Positions 25,052 through 32,004 of a DNA stretch of 32,004 bases are shown here, piece after piece. Both the position numbers and the translations under genes were made by a program. The stretch comes from Lwoffella lincolnii (GTDB taxonomy: Bacteria; Pseudomonadota; Gammaproteobacteria; Pseudomonadales; Moraxellaceae). The number at the start of each line of letters is the position of its first letter. Within the stretch, counting starts at the first letter, position 1. The notes under the pieces are model-generated. The model saw only the letters and a program-made list of their open reading frames with translations. It ran no database searches and was not told where the DNA came from. The stretch spans positions 99,116-131,119 of the forward strand of contig NZ_MUYT01000008.1 in the NCBI RefSeq assembly GCF_002014765.1, written 5' to 3'.

Positions 25052-25345
25052 TTATTTGGTTTGTGTGGTTTGAATTGGTTTTACGTCAATGACAATGTTT
25101 TTTGTGCTTCGACCACTAGTTACTTCCATTTTTTCGATTTCAGCTTTAAATGGAAAATTCAGGTTTTTAATTTTTTGAAAGTTGGTACTATCACCCCAGT
25201 TGTTTTCAACCGTGGCAAATCCAGCTTGTTCAGGATTTGTGGGGTCAAATGGGATTTGAATATAAAGTTTGGTAGTATCATAAAAACGCCCTTCATATTC
25301 ACCTTTTGACGCTTTGGCACCTGTGATGATGACTTCTTGTAACAT
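25052..25345 (-). CDS. Phage ssDNA-binding protein (pV-like)
   Basis: A protein of 97 aa starting MLQEVIITGAK; the longer frame overlaps rep and was not used. Beta-rich composition, no membrane helix, and position directly after rep fit the ssDNA-binding protein that coats new phage strands before assembly. No single diagnostic motif was seen, so this rests on size and context. Confidence 0.65.
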   Translation of the reverse strand: MLQEVIITGAKASKGEYEGRFYDTTKLYIQIPFDPTNPEQAGFATVENNWGDSTNFQKIKNLNFPFKAEIEKMEVTSGRSTKNIVIDVKPIQTTQTK

Positions 25346-25356
25346 GGCAAAATTCC

Positions 25357-26568
25357 TTAAATTGGTATTGGGCAGAAGTTGCAATGATTAACAGGTTCTG
25401 CCACTCCTGCTAATTTTTGAAAATAACTGTCAGTAACTCTTAAACGCTTTGGTACATAGTCATGAGCTTTGTCAGTTTGGATTAAATCAAGAATGATTGT
25501 GTCTTTTTCGTCTTGAGGCAAAAGCTCACGAAAGGTTTTTATATATTTGCCAAACTGCTTTTTCATGATTGATACAGCTTTGTGAAAGCTGATTTCACTT
25601 TCAACTTTTTGCGTTTCAATTTTTTTGCAAGTTTGAAATATTTCTTTGTGCTTGTATTCGATAAGCTCCAAGGCATAGGGATACGCACCAGCGAAGTAAT
25701 CCGTTGGACTTATCAGCATGTCAAGGGGCAAGATGCGGTCTTTGTTTTTAAACTCTATTTCACTTCTAAACCATGGGTGTTCAGGGTCACCAAGCTGTTT
25801 GCCTTTTTCATAGCCACGGTACATTTTGCCGTTTTCACGTTTGCCGACTTGCAGGGTTCTGCCTTCACCTTCGTGACGTTTCCAGTCGCCAAGATGCTGG
25901 ACCTTAGGCTGGCGGTTATTGAGGCTAAATTTGTTTTGGCTGTCAGCTTCATTTGCTTGCTCAGCTGATGAAAATTCGCCACCAAAATCATCAAGTGCTA
26001 AGTCAATGCGTGTTATCTTTGCTTTTTCTTGCTTATTGAGCCAGTCGTAAAGAAAGTATTCCCACGTATCTTTTGCTTCATAACAGCCTTTACCAGTAAT
26101 CATGATTAGTACGGTGCTTTTGTTGCCACCAAAGGCAATCTTGCCTAGTGTGTAATCGTCATGTCCTATGGTGTATTGGTATTTATAGCCGTGTAAGCCT
26201 TTGACATTGCGTCTTATTTCGGTAAAGGGCTTACCAAATAGCTGACCTAGCGTGAGTGCTATTTCATCGGCTAATTCATCAGCAACTTTGTTTTTTTCGT
26301 CATCGGTGTGTTCTGGATTTCTGATAAAGCTTTCAAAATAGTTTTCATCGTTAACGCTGTTGCCATGGTCATAGGATGATATTGATGTGACGTAATTTAG
26401 GGCATCAATGGTTACTAGCTGACCTGCTACAGGTACACGGACAGGAACTTCTATTTGTTTTTTGCCGTTTGTTATTGTCAGTGTTTGCTTTTTGGCTATT
26501 TGCATGATTTTTGAGCAGTAATCTTCACGGCTCGTTATTTTTTTAACCTGCGTTTTACGGGCTGCCAT
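25357..26568 (-). CDS. Rolling-circle replication initiator (Rep_trans type)
   Basis: A protein of 403 aa resembling the replication initiation factors of Neisseria/Moraxella filamentous phages (PF02486). Seen: SISSYDHGN, GLHGYKYQY, ITRIDLALDDFGGEFS at about 188-203 with the acidic metal-binding pair, GRTLQVGKRENGKMYRGYEKG with the tyrosine candidates, and PWFRSEIEFKN. It would nick the plus-strand origin and start rolling-circle replication. It follows the 105-aa gene after a short duplicated GGGGGTAAC segment. Confidence 0.88.
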   Translation of the reverse strand: MAARKTQVKKITSREDYCSKIMQIAKKQTLTITNGKKQIEVPVRVPVAGQLVTIDALNYVTSISSYDHGNSVNDENYFESFIRNPEHTDDEKNKVADELADEIALTLGQLFGKPFTEIRRNVKGLHGYKYQYTIGHDDYTLGKIAFGGNKSTVLIMITGKGCYEAKDTWEYFLYDWLNKQEKAKITRIDLALDDFGGEFSSAEQANEADSQNKFSLNNRQPKVQHLGDWKRHEGEGRTLQVGKRENGKMYRGYEKGKQLGDPEHPWFRSEIEFKNKDRILPLDMLISPTDYFAGAYPYALELIEYKHKEIFQTCKKIETQKVESEISFHKAVSIMKKQFGKYIKTFRELLPQDEKDTIILDLIQTDKAHDYVPKRLRVTDSYFQKLAGVAEPVNHCNFCPIPI

Positions 26569-26574
26569 TGTTCG

Positions 26575-26600
26575 TTACCCCCGTGTTACCCCCGTGTTAC
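26575..26600. repeat. 11-bp direct repeat carrying the rep ribosome binding site
   Basis: TTACCCCCGTG occurs twice in tandem plus TTAC. On the - strand this is a doubled GGGGGTAA block: the first copy holds the stop of the upstream gene, the second the Shine-Dalgarno-like sequence for rep. Confidence 0.75.
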
Positions 26601-26903
26601 AAATCGGGGGTCATTCCCCTGAGAAAAACCAAGGGGACGAGATTTAGACAGTTTGCCGTTGTCATGAAAGTCTTCTAGTTCTTTGTTGTTTTCTGTGATT
26701 AGGTCTAGGTAGGTTGTAATGGTGACGGTCTTGTGTCCAATGCGGTTAGCAATGTATTCGATGTGTTCTAAGCATTCTTGACTGATGTCTGCTATGTTGC
26801 CATCAGCATTGATTATTGATGCGTAGTCAGTAATAATGCGTGATACATTGTCTAAGCTTGCTTGGTCAAAGTCTCTTTGAGTGTGGTATACAAACATTGC
26901 CAT
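26586..26903 (-). CDS. Unknown phage protein, 105 aa
   Basis: Soluble, acidic and mostly helical by composition (SRIITDYASIINADGN, CLEHIEYIANRIG). No family recognised. It lies directly upstream of rep with an 18-bp gap from its stop to the rep start, so an early role in replication or host takeover is possible but not shown. Confidence 0.65.
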   Translation of the reverse strand: MAMFVYHTQRDFDQASLDNVSRIITDYASIINADGNIADISQECLEHIEYIANRIGHKTVTITTYLDLITENNKELEDFHDNGKLSKSRPLGFSQGNDPRFVTRG

Positions 26904-26979
26904 GATTGTTTATCCTAAGTGGCTTTATTTGGTGTTAATGGTTTTTTTCTATCTTGGCGTGCCCCTGACGCAACAGCAG

Positions 26980-27195
26980 TTAAAAAGGTATGTCTTCATA
27001 ATGACCACAACTGGGGCATTCAGATTCACCAATTTGGACAGATTGACCACAGTTTTCACATTCATAAGTAGTGGCATAGTCTTCTGATGAATCATGTTCT
27101 GAAGCGTATTCAAAAAAGCCATCTGCATTTGCACCGCAATAGGGGCATTCGTCATAAGATGGATCAAATTCATTAGAACATGCGTAACAAAACAT
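26980..27195 (-). CDS. Double zinc-ribbon protein of the prophage
   Basis: A protein of 71 aa with four CxxC knuckles: CYAC (3-6), CPYC (17-20), then CENC and CPSC in the C-terminal half, enough for two zinc ribbons, joined by an acidic linker (YASEHDSSEDYATTYE). The function is unknown; small zinc-ribbon proteins in phages often bind nucleic acid or host polymerase. It lies between the hairpin region and the rep cluster. Confidence 0.75.
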   Translation of the reverse strand: MFCYACSNEFDPSYDECPYCGANADGFFEYASEHDSSEDYATTYECENCGQSVQIGESECPSCGHYEDIPF

Positions 27196-27219
27196 TTAAT
27201 TATCCTTTTTAATGGCTTA

Positions 27220-27306
27220 CTAACGCCCTTCGGTTGTTGGGTCAGTTTTAGCAAAAAGGCGATAAAGCTGCCTTTTTGCTAAAACTCGACCTAATTTATT
27301 CGTTAG
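27220..27306. other. Large composite hairpin, candidate phage origin or packaging signal
   Basis: A perfect 17-bp stem (27244-27260 with 27270-27286; arm AGTTTTAGCAAAAAGGC) closes a 9-nt loop. GGTC (27240-27243) and GACC (27288-27291) extend it past one bulged C, and CTAACG (27220-27225) can pair with CGTTAG (27301-27306) outside. It falls in a gene-free gap of the phage early region. Filamentous phages carry their packaging hairpin and origin as such structures. Confidence 0.7.
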
Positions 27307-27322
27307 AATTTAGAAAAATTAC

Positions 27323-27604
27323 TCATATTTGACTTGGAAAATAAGCTGGGACAACAGGGGAAGAGCAAGGGGTAATCCAAAAGAAAAAATCAGTGTTTGA
27401 ATAATCTGAATAATCTTTCAATGCTTTAGAAAAGGAATGAATTTCTTCTAAAGTTAAAGGATAATGATGAGAGCTAACAACATCAAAACATTGTTCATAA
27501 GTCATTGGTGGCTTTAAGTGAGCAGAAAAAACCTTGTCACGTATTGCACCAAAGTTAATGAGGTCAGAAAAATGAGCTTGATAGTTAAATTTAGACATAA
27601 ACAC
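27323..27604 (-). CDS. Unknown phage protein, 93 aa
   Basis: A soluble protein of 93 aa (91 if the second ATG at 27598 is used). Aromatic-rich C-terminal part (DYSDYSNTDFFFWITP), no membrane helix, no recognised family. Located between three tiny membrane genes and the hairpin region, on the phage early strand. Confidence 0.6.
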   Translation of the reverse strand: MFMSKFNYQAHFSDLINFGAIRDKVFSAHLKPPMTYEQCFDVVSSHHYPLTLEEIHSFSKALKDYSDYSNTDFFFWITPCSSPVVPAYFPSQI

Positions 27605-27677
27605 TCAGTCCAGTGTGGTAAAAAAAGGAAATAAGATAATAATTGACGCTTTTATTGACTATTTGAAAGCTAATCCG

Positions 27678-27830
27678 TTAGACGCTTTCTTTCTTGTTGG
27701 CTTGTTCGCTATTGCTATTATTATTGCGATAATAAAAATAAAAGATTAAGTCTTTAACAAAGCGAGCAAAGCCATATCCAGAAAATAGGGCAAAAGAGTA
27801 AAGAAAGAGTCTCATAAAGGATTCGTTCAT
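27678..27830 (-). CDS. Tiny membrane protein C of the phage early region (50 aa)
   Basis: MNESFMRLFLYSFALFSGYG begins a 50-aa frame with an aromatic hydrophobic N-terminal half, a basic middle and a polar Asn/Ser/Lys tail. Its ATG overlaps the stop of the preceding tiny gene (ATGA), strong evidence for translational coupling. Function unknown. Confidence 0.6.
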   Translation of the reverse strand: MNESFMRLFLYSFALFSGYGFARFVKDLIFYFYYRNNNSNSEQANKKESV

Positions 27831-27982
27831 TTTCTTACGTCCTGTGGTATGATTTTTGGTGATACCTTAAATTGCTGATTACTATTAGAAAGTTTTTGAA
27901 TAAGTAGCTCAGATACGTTAAAAGCTAACAACCAAGCCAAAGCAAAACCAACTAGATAAAAACAAGTTTTAGTGACTATCAT
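27827..27982 (-). CDS. Tiny membrane protein B of the phage early region (51 aa)
   Basis: A 51-aa frame starting MIVTKTCFYLVGFALAWLLA: one N-terminal hydrophobic helix, then a polar tail (NSNQQFKVSPKIIPQDVRK). It starts inside the end of the previous frame and its stop overlaps the next start, so three genes in a row are coupled. Function unknown. Confidence 0.6.
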   Translation of the reverse strand: MIVTKTCFYLVGFALAWLLAFNVSELLIQKLSNSNQQFKVSPKIIPQDVRK

Positions 27983-28109
27983 CTTTTTGCCCTTGCTTTA
28001 GTCTGTTACTAAAGTTGTATGACAAAACAAATACAACGCCAATAATGAAACCAACGAAAAAATAAATGTAAAACAATGATTGAAGAACTTGTATGCCTGT
28101 CATTGTCAT
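27969..28109 (-). CDS. Tiny membrane protein A, first gene of the phage leftward operon (46 aa)
   Basis: A 46-aa frame, MTMTGIQVLQSLFYIYFFVG..., with one strong hydrophobic helix (about 12-31) and a short basic/polar end (NRLKQGQKDDSH). AAGGA lies 9-10 bp ahead of the ATG. It is the first gene read leftward from the divergent control region and overlaps gene B by 14 bp. Confidence 0.62.
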   Translation of the reverse strand: MTMTGIQVLQSLFYIYFFVGFIIGVVFVLSYNFSNRLKQGQKDDSH

Positions 28110-28405
28110 GTTTTTTTTCCTTTGGTTAAGGAATATATATGTATGAAAAACTAATACTACTTAGAGTCTTTTATAAGCTTGCTAAAGAGCTAGAAAGCAA
28201 ATAACTACTATCAAGAAAAGCTATAAAACTGTAAATGTATTCATCGTTCAATCTATGGTATGATTTGGGGTTGAAAATACTTTTTACGGAAAATTCGTAC
28301 AAGTAATTCATAAAAAATACGGAAAATCCGTATTTATTTAAATGCTAACATGCTTGATTATCCGTGTCAATACAAAATACGGATAATATGTACGGAGTAA
28401 GAAAA
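28110..28405. promoter_or_regulatory. Divergent control region of the prophage with operator-like repeats
   Basis: This gap separates the leftward operon from the HTH regulator. Three related sites are seen: TACGGAAAATTCGTA (28285-28299, one mismatch), AATACGGAAAATCCGTATT (28316-28334, perfect palindrome) and the weaker AATACGGATAATATGTA (28376-28392), which ends 13 bp before the regulator start. They look like binding sites of the adjacent regulator. A 21-codon + frame at 28139-28204 (MYEKLILLRVFYKLAKELES) with AAGGA before it could be a leader peptide, but this is weak. Confidence 0.65.
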
Positions 28406-28718
<313 letters not shown>

Positions 28719-28850
28719 GCAAGAGAATTATTTTTGCGTGGCTTATATTTTAAGTTGCTCAGCACTCTCATTATGATATCTGCCTAGGAAAATGAAGTGC
28801 TGACTTTTTTAAAGCAGGCTTGCTAAGCCTTAAAAGTATCACAAAAATAA

Positions 28851-28926
28851 TGGTGGAGCTAAGCGGAGTCGAACCGCTGACCCCTTGCATGCCATGCAAG
28901 TGCTCTACCAACTGAGCTATAGCCCC
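28851..28926 (-). tRNA. tRNA-Ala (UGC)
   Basis: 76 nt with encoded CCA: acceptor GGGGCTA, D-arm GCTCAGTTGGTAGAGC, anticodon loop centred on TGC, T-arm AGCGGTTCGACTCCGCT. It precedes tRNA-Glu by 132 bp on the same strand, probably one tRNA transcript. Confidence 0.95.
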
Positions 28927-28939
28927 TAAAGCGATGGGT

Positions 28940-28968
28940 ATTTTATATAACAGGATTTTTTTTGTCAA
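28940..28968 (-). promoter_or_regulatory. Promoter of the tRNA-Ala/tRNA-Glu transcript
   Basis: On the - strand a perfect TTGACA (28968-28963) is followed after 17 bp by TAAAAT (28945-28940), 14 bp before the tRNA-Ala 5' end. Confidence 0.7.
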
Positions 28969-29004
28969 GCAGTTTTGCATAAATTCATGACATGCTGGCA
29001 TTTT

Positions 29005-29523
29005 TTATGCCAACCACTGAGCATAATGTCCACGCAGTTTTGCCAATTTTGGGGGTATGACTAAGTTACAGTAGCCTTGACTAGGATTTTTGCTAAAAAA
29101 ATCTTGATGATACTCTTCAGCAGGATAAAAAGTGGGAGCAGAATACACTTCAGTTACGATGGCGATGCCGTCTTCTTTTAGCTTAGCAATGGTATGATTA
29201 ACGACGGCTTTTTGCTCGTCATCAGCATAAAACACCACCGAAGCGTATTGTCGCCCCACGTCATTGCCTTGTCGGTCTTGGGTGGTTGGGTCATGAATGG
29301 TAAAAAAGATGTCCAAAATCGTCTGTAGCGAGATGATGGCATCATCAAATTGTACCTTAATTACTTCAATATGTCCTGTATCACCGCCACACACCGCTTT
29401 ATAATTGGCAGTGTCAGCATCACCACCTGCATAGCCTGAGGTTACTTGGCTTATGCCCTTAACTTGACGGAATACCGATTCGGTACACCAAAAACAACCA
29501 CCACCTAGAATGATACTTTGCAT
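29005..29523 (-). CDS. msrA: Peptide methionine-(S)-S-oxide reductase
   Basis: A protein of 172 aa that reduces methionine-S-sulfoxide in oxidised proteins. The catalytic GCFWCTE motif begins at residue 9, with the active Cys at 10, followed by GYAGGDADTANYKAVCGGDTGH, FFTIHDPTTQDRQGNDVG and YHQDFF, all hallmark MsrA segments. The length fits the short stand-alone form without an MsrB fusion. It is divergent from cmoA. Confidence 0.95.
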   Translation of the reverse strand: MQSIILGGGCFWCTESVFRQVKGISQVTSGYAGGDADTANYKAVCGGDTGHIEVIKVQFDDAIISLQTILDIFFTIHDPTTQDRQGNDVGRQYASVVFYADDEQKAVVNHTIAKLKEDGIAIVTEVYSAPTFYPAEEYHQDFFSKNPSQGYCNLVIPPKLAKLRGHYAQWLA

Positions 29524-29643
29524 CGCAATTTCCTATGATTTAGACAAGATTAAAATGGTAGAATAACAGAAATAACGCAAGTTATCTGATTGAGTGTGTT
29601 AAATAATTTTTGAGTCATTACCAAACCAATCACACAAACTGAC

Positions 29644-30423
29644 ATGACCACCACCATGCCATCTAAACACGATACCCTTTTTACCACGCCCCTTGATGCC
29701 GATGCTCGCTTTAGTTTTGATGAGCAGGTGGTCGCTTGTTTTCCTGATATGATACGTCGCAGTGTTCCCGGATATGGACAAATGTTGGCAATGCTACCAA
29801 TTTTTGCTCGCCGTCATTGTGGCTTTCGTCAAACCCGTGGTACAGATGGGGTGGGAGAAAAAATCAGCCGTGTGTATGACTTGGGTTGTTCACTTGGGGC
29901 GGTGAGTTTGGCGTTGGCAAGTGAATTTGCCCCACAAGATTTGCAAATTAAAGCGATTGACTTATCTGAGCCAATGATAGATAAAGCCCGAATTGTAATG
30001 AGTGAGCATCACCCTAATCATGATATTGAGCTGATATGTGCTGATGTTTGCGACATCACACTACAAGCATGCGATATGATTGTATTGAATTTAACGCTAC
30101 AATTTTTGCCTGTGGCAAAGCGTGTTGCGGTGTTACAAAAATGCCATGATGCGTTAGCAGAAGGTGGTATTTTAATTTTAACCGAAAAAACCCACTTAAC
30201 CGATGAACAAGATGATGCTTGGCGGGTAGAGCGTTATTACGATTTTAAACGTGCCAATGGCTATAGCGAGCTTGAAATTAGTGGCAAACGTAATGCGTTA
30301 GAAAACGTGTTAATGACTGATACGTTGGCATGTCATCATCAGCGGTTACAACAGGTGGGATTTTATAGAAGCTTGACATGGTTTCAATTTTTAAACTTTG
30401 CGTCTGTCATTGCCTTTAAGTGA
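29644..30423 (+). CDS. cmoA: Carboxy-S-adenosyl-L-methionine synthase
   Basis: A protein of 259 aa. It makes carboxy-SAM from SAM and prephenate, the donor used by CmoB for the wobble base cmo5U34 of tRNAs. SAM-site motif YDLGCSLGAVSLAL at about 78-91, PGYGQMLAM, LNLTLQFLP and TEKTHLTDE match CmoA. A second ATG, four codons in (29656), is also possible. It is followed 81 bp later by cmoB on the same strand, the usual pair. Confidence 0.94.
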   Translation: MTTTMPSKHDTLFTTPLDADARFSFDEQVVACFPDMIRRSVPGYGQMLAMLPIFARRHCGFRQTRGTDGVGEKISRVYDLGCSLGAVSLALASEFAPQDLQIKAIDLSEPMIDKARIVMSEHHPNHDIELICADVCDITLQACDMIVLNLTLQFLPVAKRVAVLQKCHDALAEGGILILTEKTHLTDEQDDAWRVERYYDFKRANGYSELEISGKRNALENVLMTDTLACHHQRLQQVGFYRSLTWFQFLNFASVIAFK

Positions 30424-30504
30424 ATCATTCATTTTATTCTCAAAACATCATATACAAGATGTCATACACAAGACATGACAATGTGTGTTTGGAGCAATCA
30501 ACCC

Positions 30505-31560
30505 ATGACCACCATTTTTCACGCTGAACAACAGCTGTATTTAACCCTATTGAGTCTGGCTAACAAATATCCGATTGCTCAAGCATGGCTTACTCAATTG
30601 CCAAGCTGGCTTGCCCAAATCAAAGACAAAAACCGCCATGCTCATGCCCCATTTTATGCGTCTTTGATTGAGCGATTACCCAGTATTGATGAACCAAAGA
30701 TTGACCTAAACCAAGCCTGTATCACTGCCGAATTTGACTGGACAATCGAACAGTACAAACAAACCAACGCATTGCTCAAAAAACTCATGCCATGGAGAAA
30801 AGGTGGCTTTATTTTAGGCAACAAGCCATTGGACAATGATGAGCGTCAAATCCACATAGATACCGAATGGCGAAGTGATTACAAATGGAACAGGGTTGCT
30901 CCGCATATCAGTGATTTAACAGCAAAGCGAGTGCTGGATGTGGGTGGTGGTTCTGGTTATCACGGCTGGCGAATGGTGGGCGCTGGTGCAAATACCGTGA
31001 TGGTGATAGACCCGTCTTGTCTGTTTTATCATCAATTTATGGCAATCAGACATTTTATGGGCGACATGCGTAACCGTTTTAATCAATCACCCATTCATTT
31101 TATCCCCATTGGATTAGAATCCCTGCCCCAAAGCCAAAATCCACAAGATGGCTTATTTCACACTGTGTTTAGCATGGGTGTTTTATACCACCGAGCATCA
31201 CCGTTTGATTTTTTGCAGCAATTAAAAGGACAGTTGGTCAAAGGGGGCGAGCTGATACTAGAAACCTTGGTGGTCCCAGGTGATGAAACGACCGTACTTG
31301 TGCCAAAAGGGCGTTATGCTCAGATGAATAATGTGTATTTTTTACCGTCCGTATCGGCGTTGAGTGTGTGGTTAGCAAAAGCAGGGTTTGACGACATTCG
31401 TTGTGTGGACATAGACATCACCAGCACCGATGAACAGCGAACAACCAACTGGATGGTTCATCAATCATTGGCAGATTTTCTTGACCCAAATGATGCCAAA
31501 AAAACCCTTGAAGGCTATCACCGTCCAATAAGGGCGGTTATGGTGGCAAAGAAGTTATAG
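30505..31560 (+). CDS. cmoB: tRNA U34 carboxymethyltransferase
   Basis: A protein of 351 aa from ATG 30505, chosen because GGAGC lies 9 bp before it; the frame is open to 30475. It uses carboxy-SAM to turn 5-hydroxyuridine 34 into cmo5U in tRNA. Motifs: DTEWRSDYKWNRV, LDVGGGSGYHGWRM at about 143-156, DPSCLFYHQF, SMGVLYHRASPFDFL, TLVVPGD, all CmoB signatures. The stop codon abuts the end of an IS605-like remnant, which may be close to its original 3' end. Confidence 0.94.
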   Translation: MTTIFHAEQQLYLTLLSLANKYPIAQAWLTQLPSWLAQIKDKNRHAHAPFYASLIERLPSIDEPKIDLNQACITAEFDWTIEQYKQTNALLKKLMPWRKGGFILGNKPLDNDERQIHIDTEWRSDYKWNRVAPHISDLTAKRVLDVGGGSGYHGWRMVGAGANTVMVIDPSCLFYHQFMAIRHFMGDMRNRFNQSPIHFIPIGLESLPQSQNPQDGLFHTVFSMGVLYHRASPFDFLQQLKGQLVKGGELILETLVVPGDETTVLVPKGRYAQMNNVYFLPSVSALSVWLAKAGFDDIRCVDIDITSTDEQRTTNWMVHQSLADFLDPNDAKKTLEGYHRPIRAVMVAKKL

Positions 31561-31799
31561 ATTGACTTCCTCCCCCCTATCGTTCGGGGATTCCTTCTGC
31601 AAGACGGTGAAGCCCTACCGCAAGCCTAAGATAGTGGCAACCGCCCGTACGACACACCGTACATCTTAGGTTCTTATTTTAAGCTAATCCTACCGTTAGA
31701 ATTGTCATAGACACGAATTAGCTTAAGTGTGTGTTTGGAAACGTCTTACCAGTTAAGTTACTGCGTACTCGCAATTTAGTCTTAACTTAACTGTGGAAT
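31561..31799 (-). mobile_element. Non-coding IS200/IS605-type remnant with omega-RNA-like folds
   Basis: Read on the - strand the segment ends CCCCGAACGATAGGGGG, GAGGAAGTCAA, the conserved right-end style of tnpB-carrying IS200/IS605 elements. Internal inverted repeats stack into hairpins: CCTAAGAT/ATCTTAGG around 31625-31673 with GTACG/CGTAC inside, AAGCTAAT/ATTAGCTT around 31681-31723, and AGTTAAGTT/AACTTAACT around 31752-31791. A TTAC on the - strand at the far end resembles a target site of this family. No transposase or TnpB frame is present, so it is a short derivative or a relic. Confidence 0.55.
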
Positions 31800-31823
31800 G
31801 TAAGACATTGAATATAAAAAACT

Positions 31824-31914
31824 TGGCGGAAGCGGAGAGATTCGAACTCTCGAAGGGCTATAAACCCTTGCCGGTTTTCAAGACCGGTGCATTCAACCGC
31901 TCTGCCACGCTTCC
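31824..31914 (-). tRNA. tRNA-Ser (UGA)
   Basis: 91 nt with encoded CCA and the long variable arm of class II tRNAs. Acceptor GGAAGCG pairs with CGCTTCC, the anticodon loop CTTGAAA has anticodon TGA, and the T-arm is GAGAGTTCGAATCTCTC. Confidence 0.95.
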
Positions 31915-31926
31915 AATAGGACGGCT

Positions 31927-31954
31927 ATTATAAAGCATTTTTTACCAAATGCAA
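31927..31954 (-). promoter_or_regulatory. Promoter of tRNA-Ser
   Basis: On the - strand TTGCAT (31954-31949), a 16-bp spacer and TATAAT (31932-31927) lie 13 bp upstream of the tRNA 5' end. Confidence 0.65.
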
Positions 31955-32004
31955 GCCAATTGATGTGATTTTTAGCCAATCAGTAAACAAAAAATCATCA
32001 TCAC

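Noticed and set aside
27615..27749. Hydrophobic + strand frame (LDAFFLVGLFAIAIIIAIIK) opposite tiny gene C
   Set aside because: It needs a GTG start, whereas the - strand frame has an ATG with a stop-start overlap to its neighbour and the phage transcription direction. It remains a weak alternative.

Overview
The window looks like the chromosome of a Gram-negative gammaproteobacterium, most likely Moraxella or a close relative (Moraxellaceae). That placement is an inference from the AT-rich coding style, the housekeeping set (glmS, glmU, thiL, pgpA, msrA, cmoA, cmoB, three tRNAs) and a Moraxella/Neisseria-type filamentous prophage. No sequence search was run.

Layout. (1) 1-5980: the terminator of an unseen upstream gene, then a compact four-gene restriction-modification-like operon on the + strand: an N6-adenine methylase-like protein, an Eco57I-like methylase with an NPPY motif, an FRG-domain protein, and a GIY-YIG/helicase fusion. 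(2) 6087-7922: glmS. (3) About 7930-15790: a second accessory block. It holds an LlaJI-like system (m5C methyltransferase, McrB-like AAA+ NTPase, LlaJI/McrC-like nuclease), two small genes on the - strand, a broken gene, and an XRE plus ImmA/IrrE metallopeptidase regulator. (4) 15800-18958: pgpA, thiL and glmU on the - strand. (5) 19223-28689: an inovirus (filamentous phage) prophage of about 9.4 kb bounded by 54-bp direct repeats of the 3' half of tRNA-Glu. (6) 28643-31914: tRNA-Glu, tRNA-Ala, msrA, cmoA, cmoB, a structured non-coding IS200/IS605-like remnant, and tRNA-Ser.

Prophage logic. Nearly everything is read on the - strand, from a divergent control region at about 28110-28405. First come three tiny overlapping membrane-protein genes missed by ordinary ORF cutoffs, then small unknowns including a zinc ribbon, a very strong hairpin at 27220-27306, Rep, an ssDNA-binding protein, minor and major coat proteins, a Tyr/Asp-tailed membrane protein, a TspB/pIII-like adhesin, a pVI-like protein, Zot/pI, a RelE/HigA-type toxin-antitoxin pair and a tyrosine integrase. 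The only rightward gene is a small HTH regulator whose reading frame runs through the attachment site. The integrase is split by a perfect 17-bp tandem duplication. Removing one copy restores one continuous frame, so this prophage may be locked in, possibly reversibly.

The points most worth a second look are: the integrase duplication; attP lying inside the regulator reading frame, so integration changes its C terminus; the tiny overlapping membrane genes; the FRG gene inside a split-methylase/helicase operon; and the structured IS605-like remnant abutting cmoB. glmS is flanked on both sides by unrelated restriction-modification systems, which suggests an insertion hotspot.
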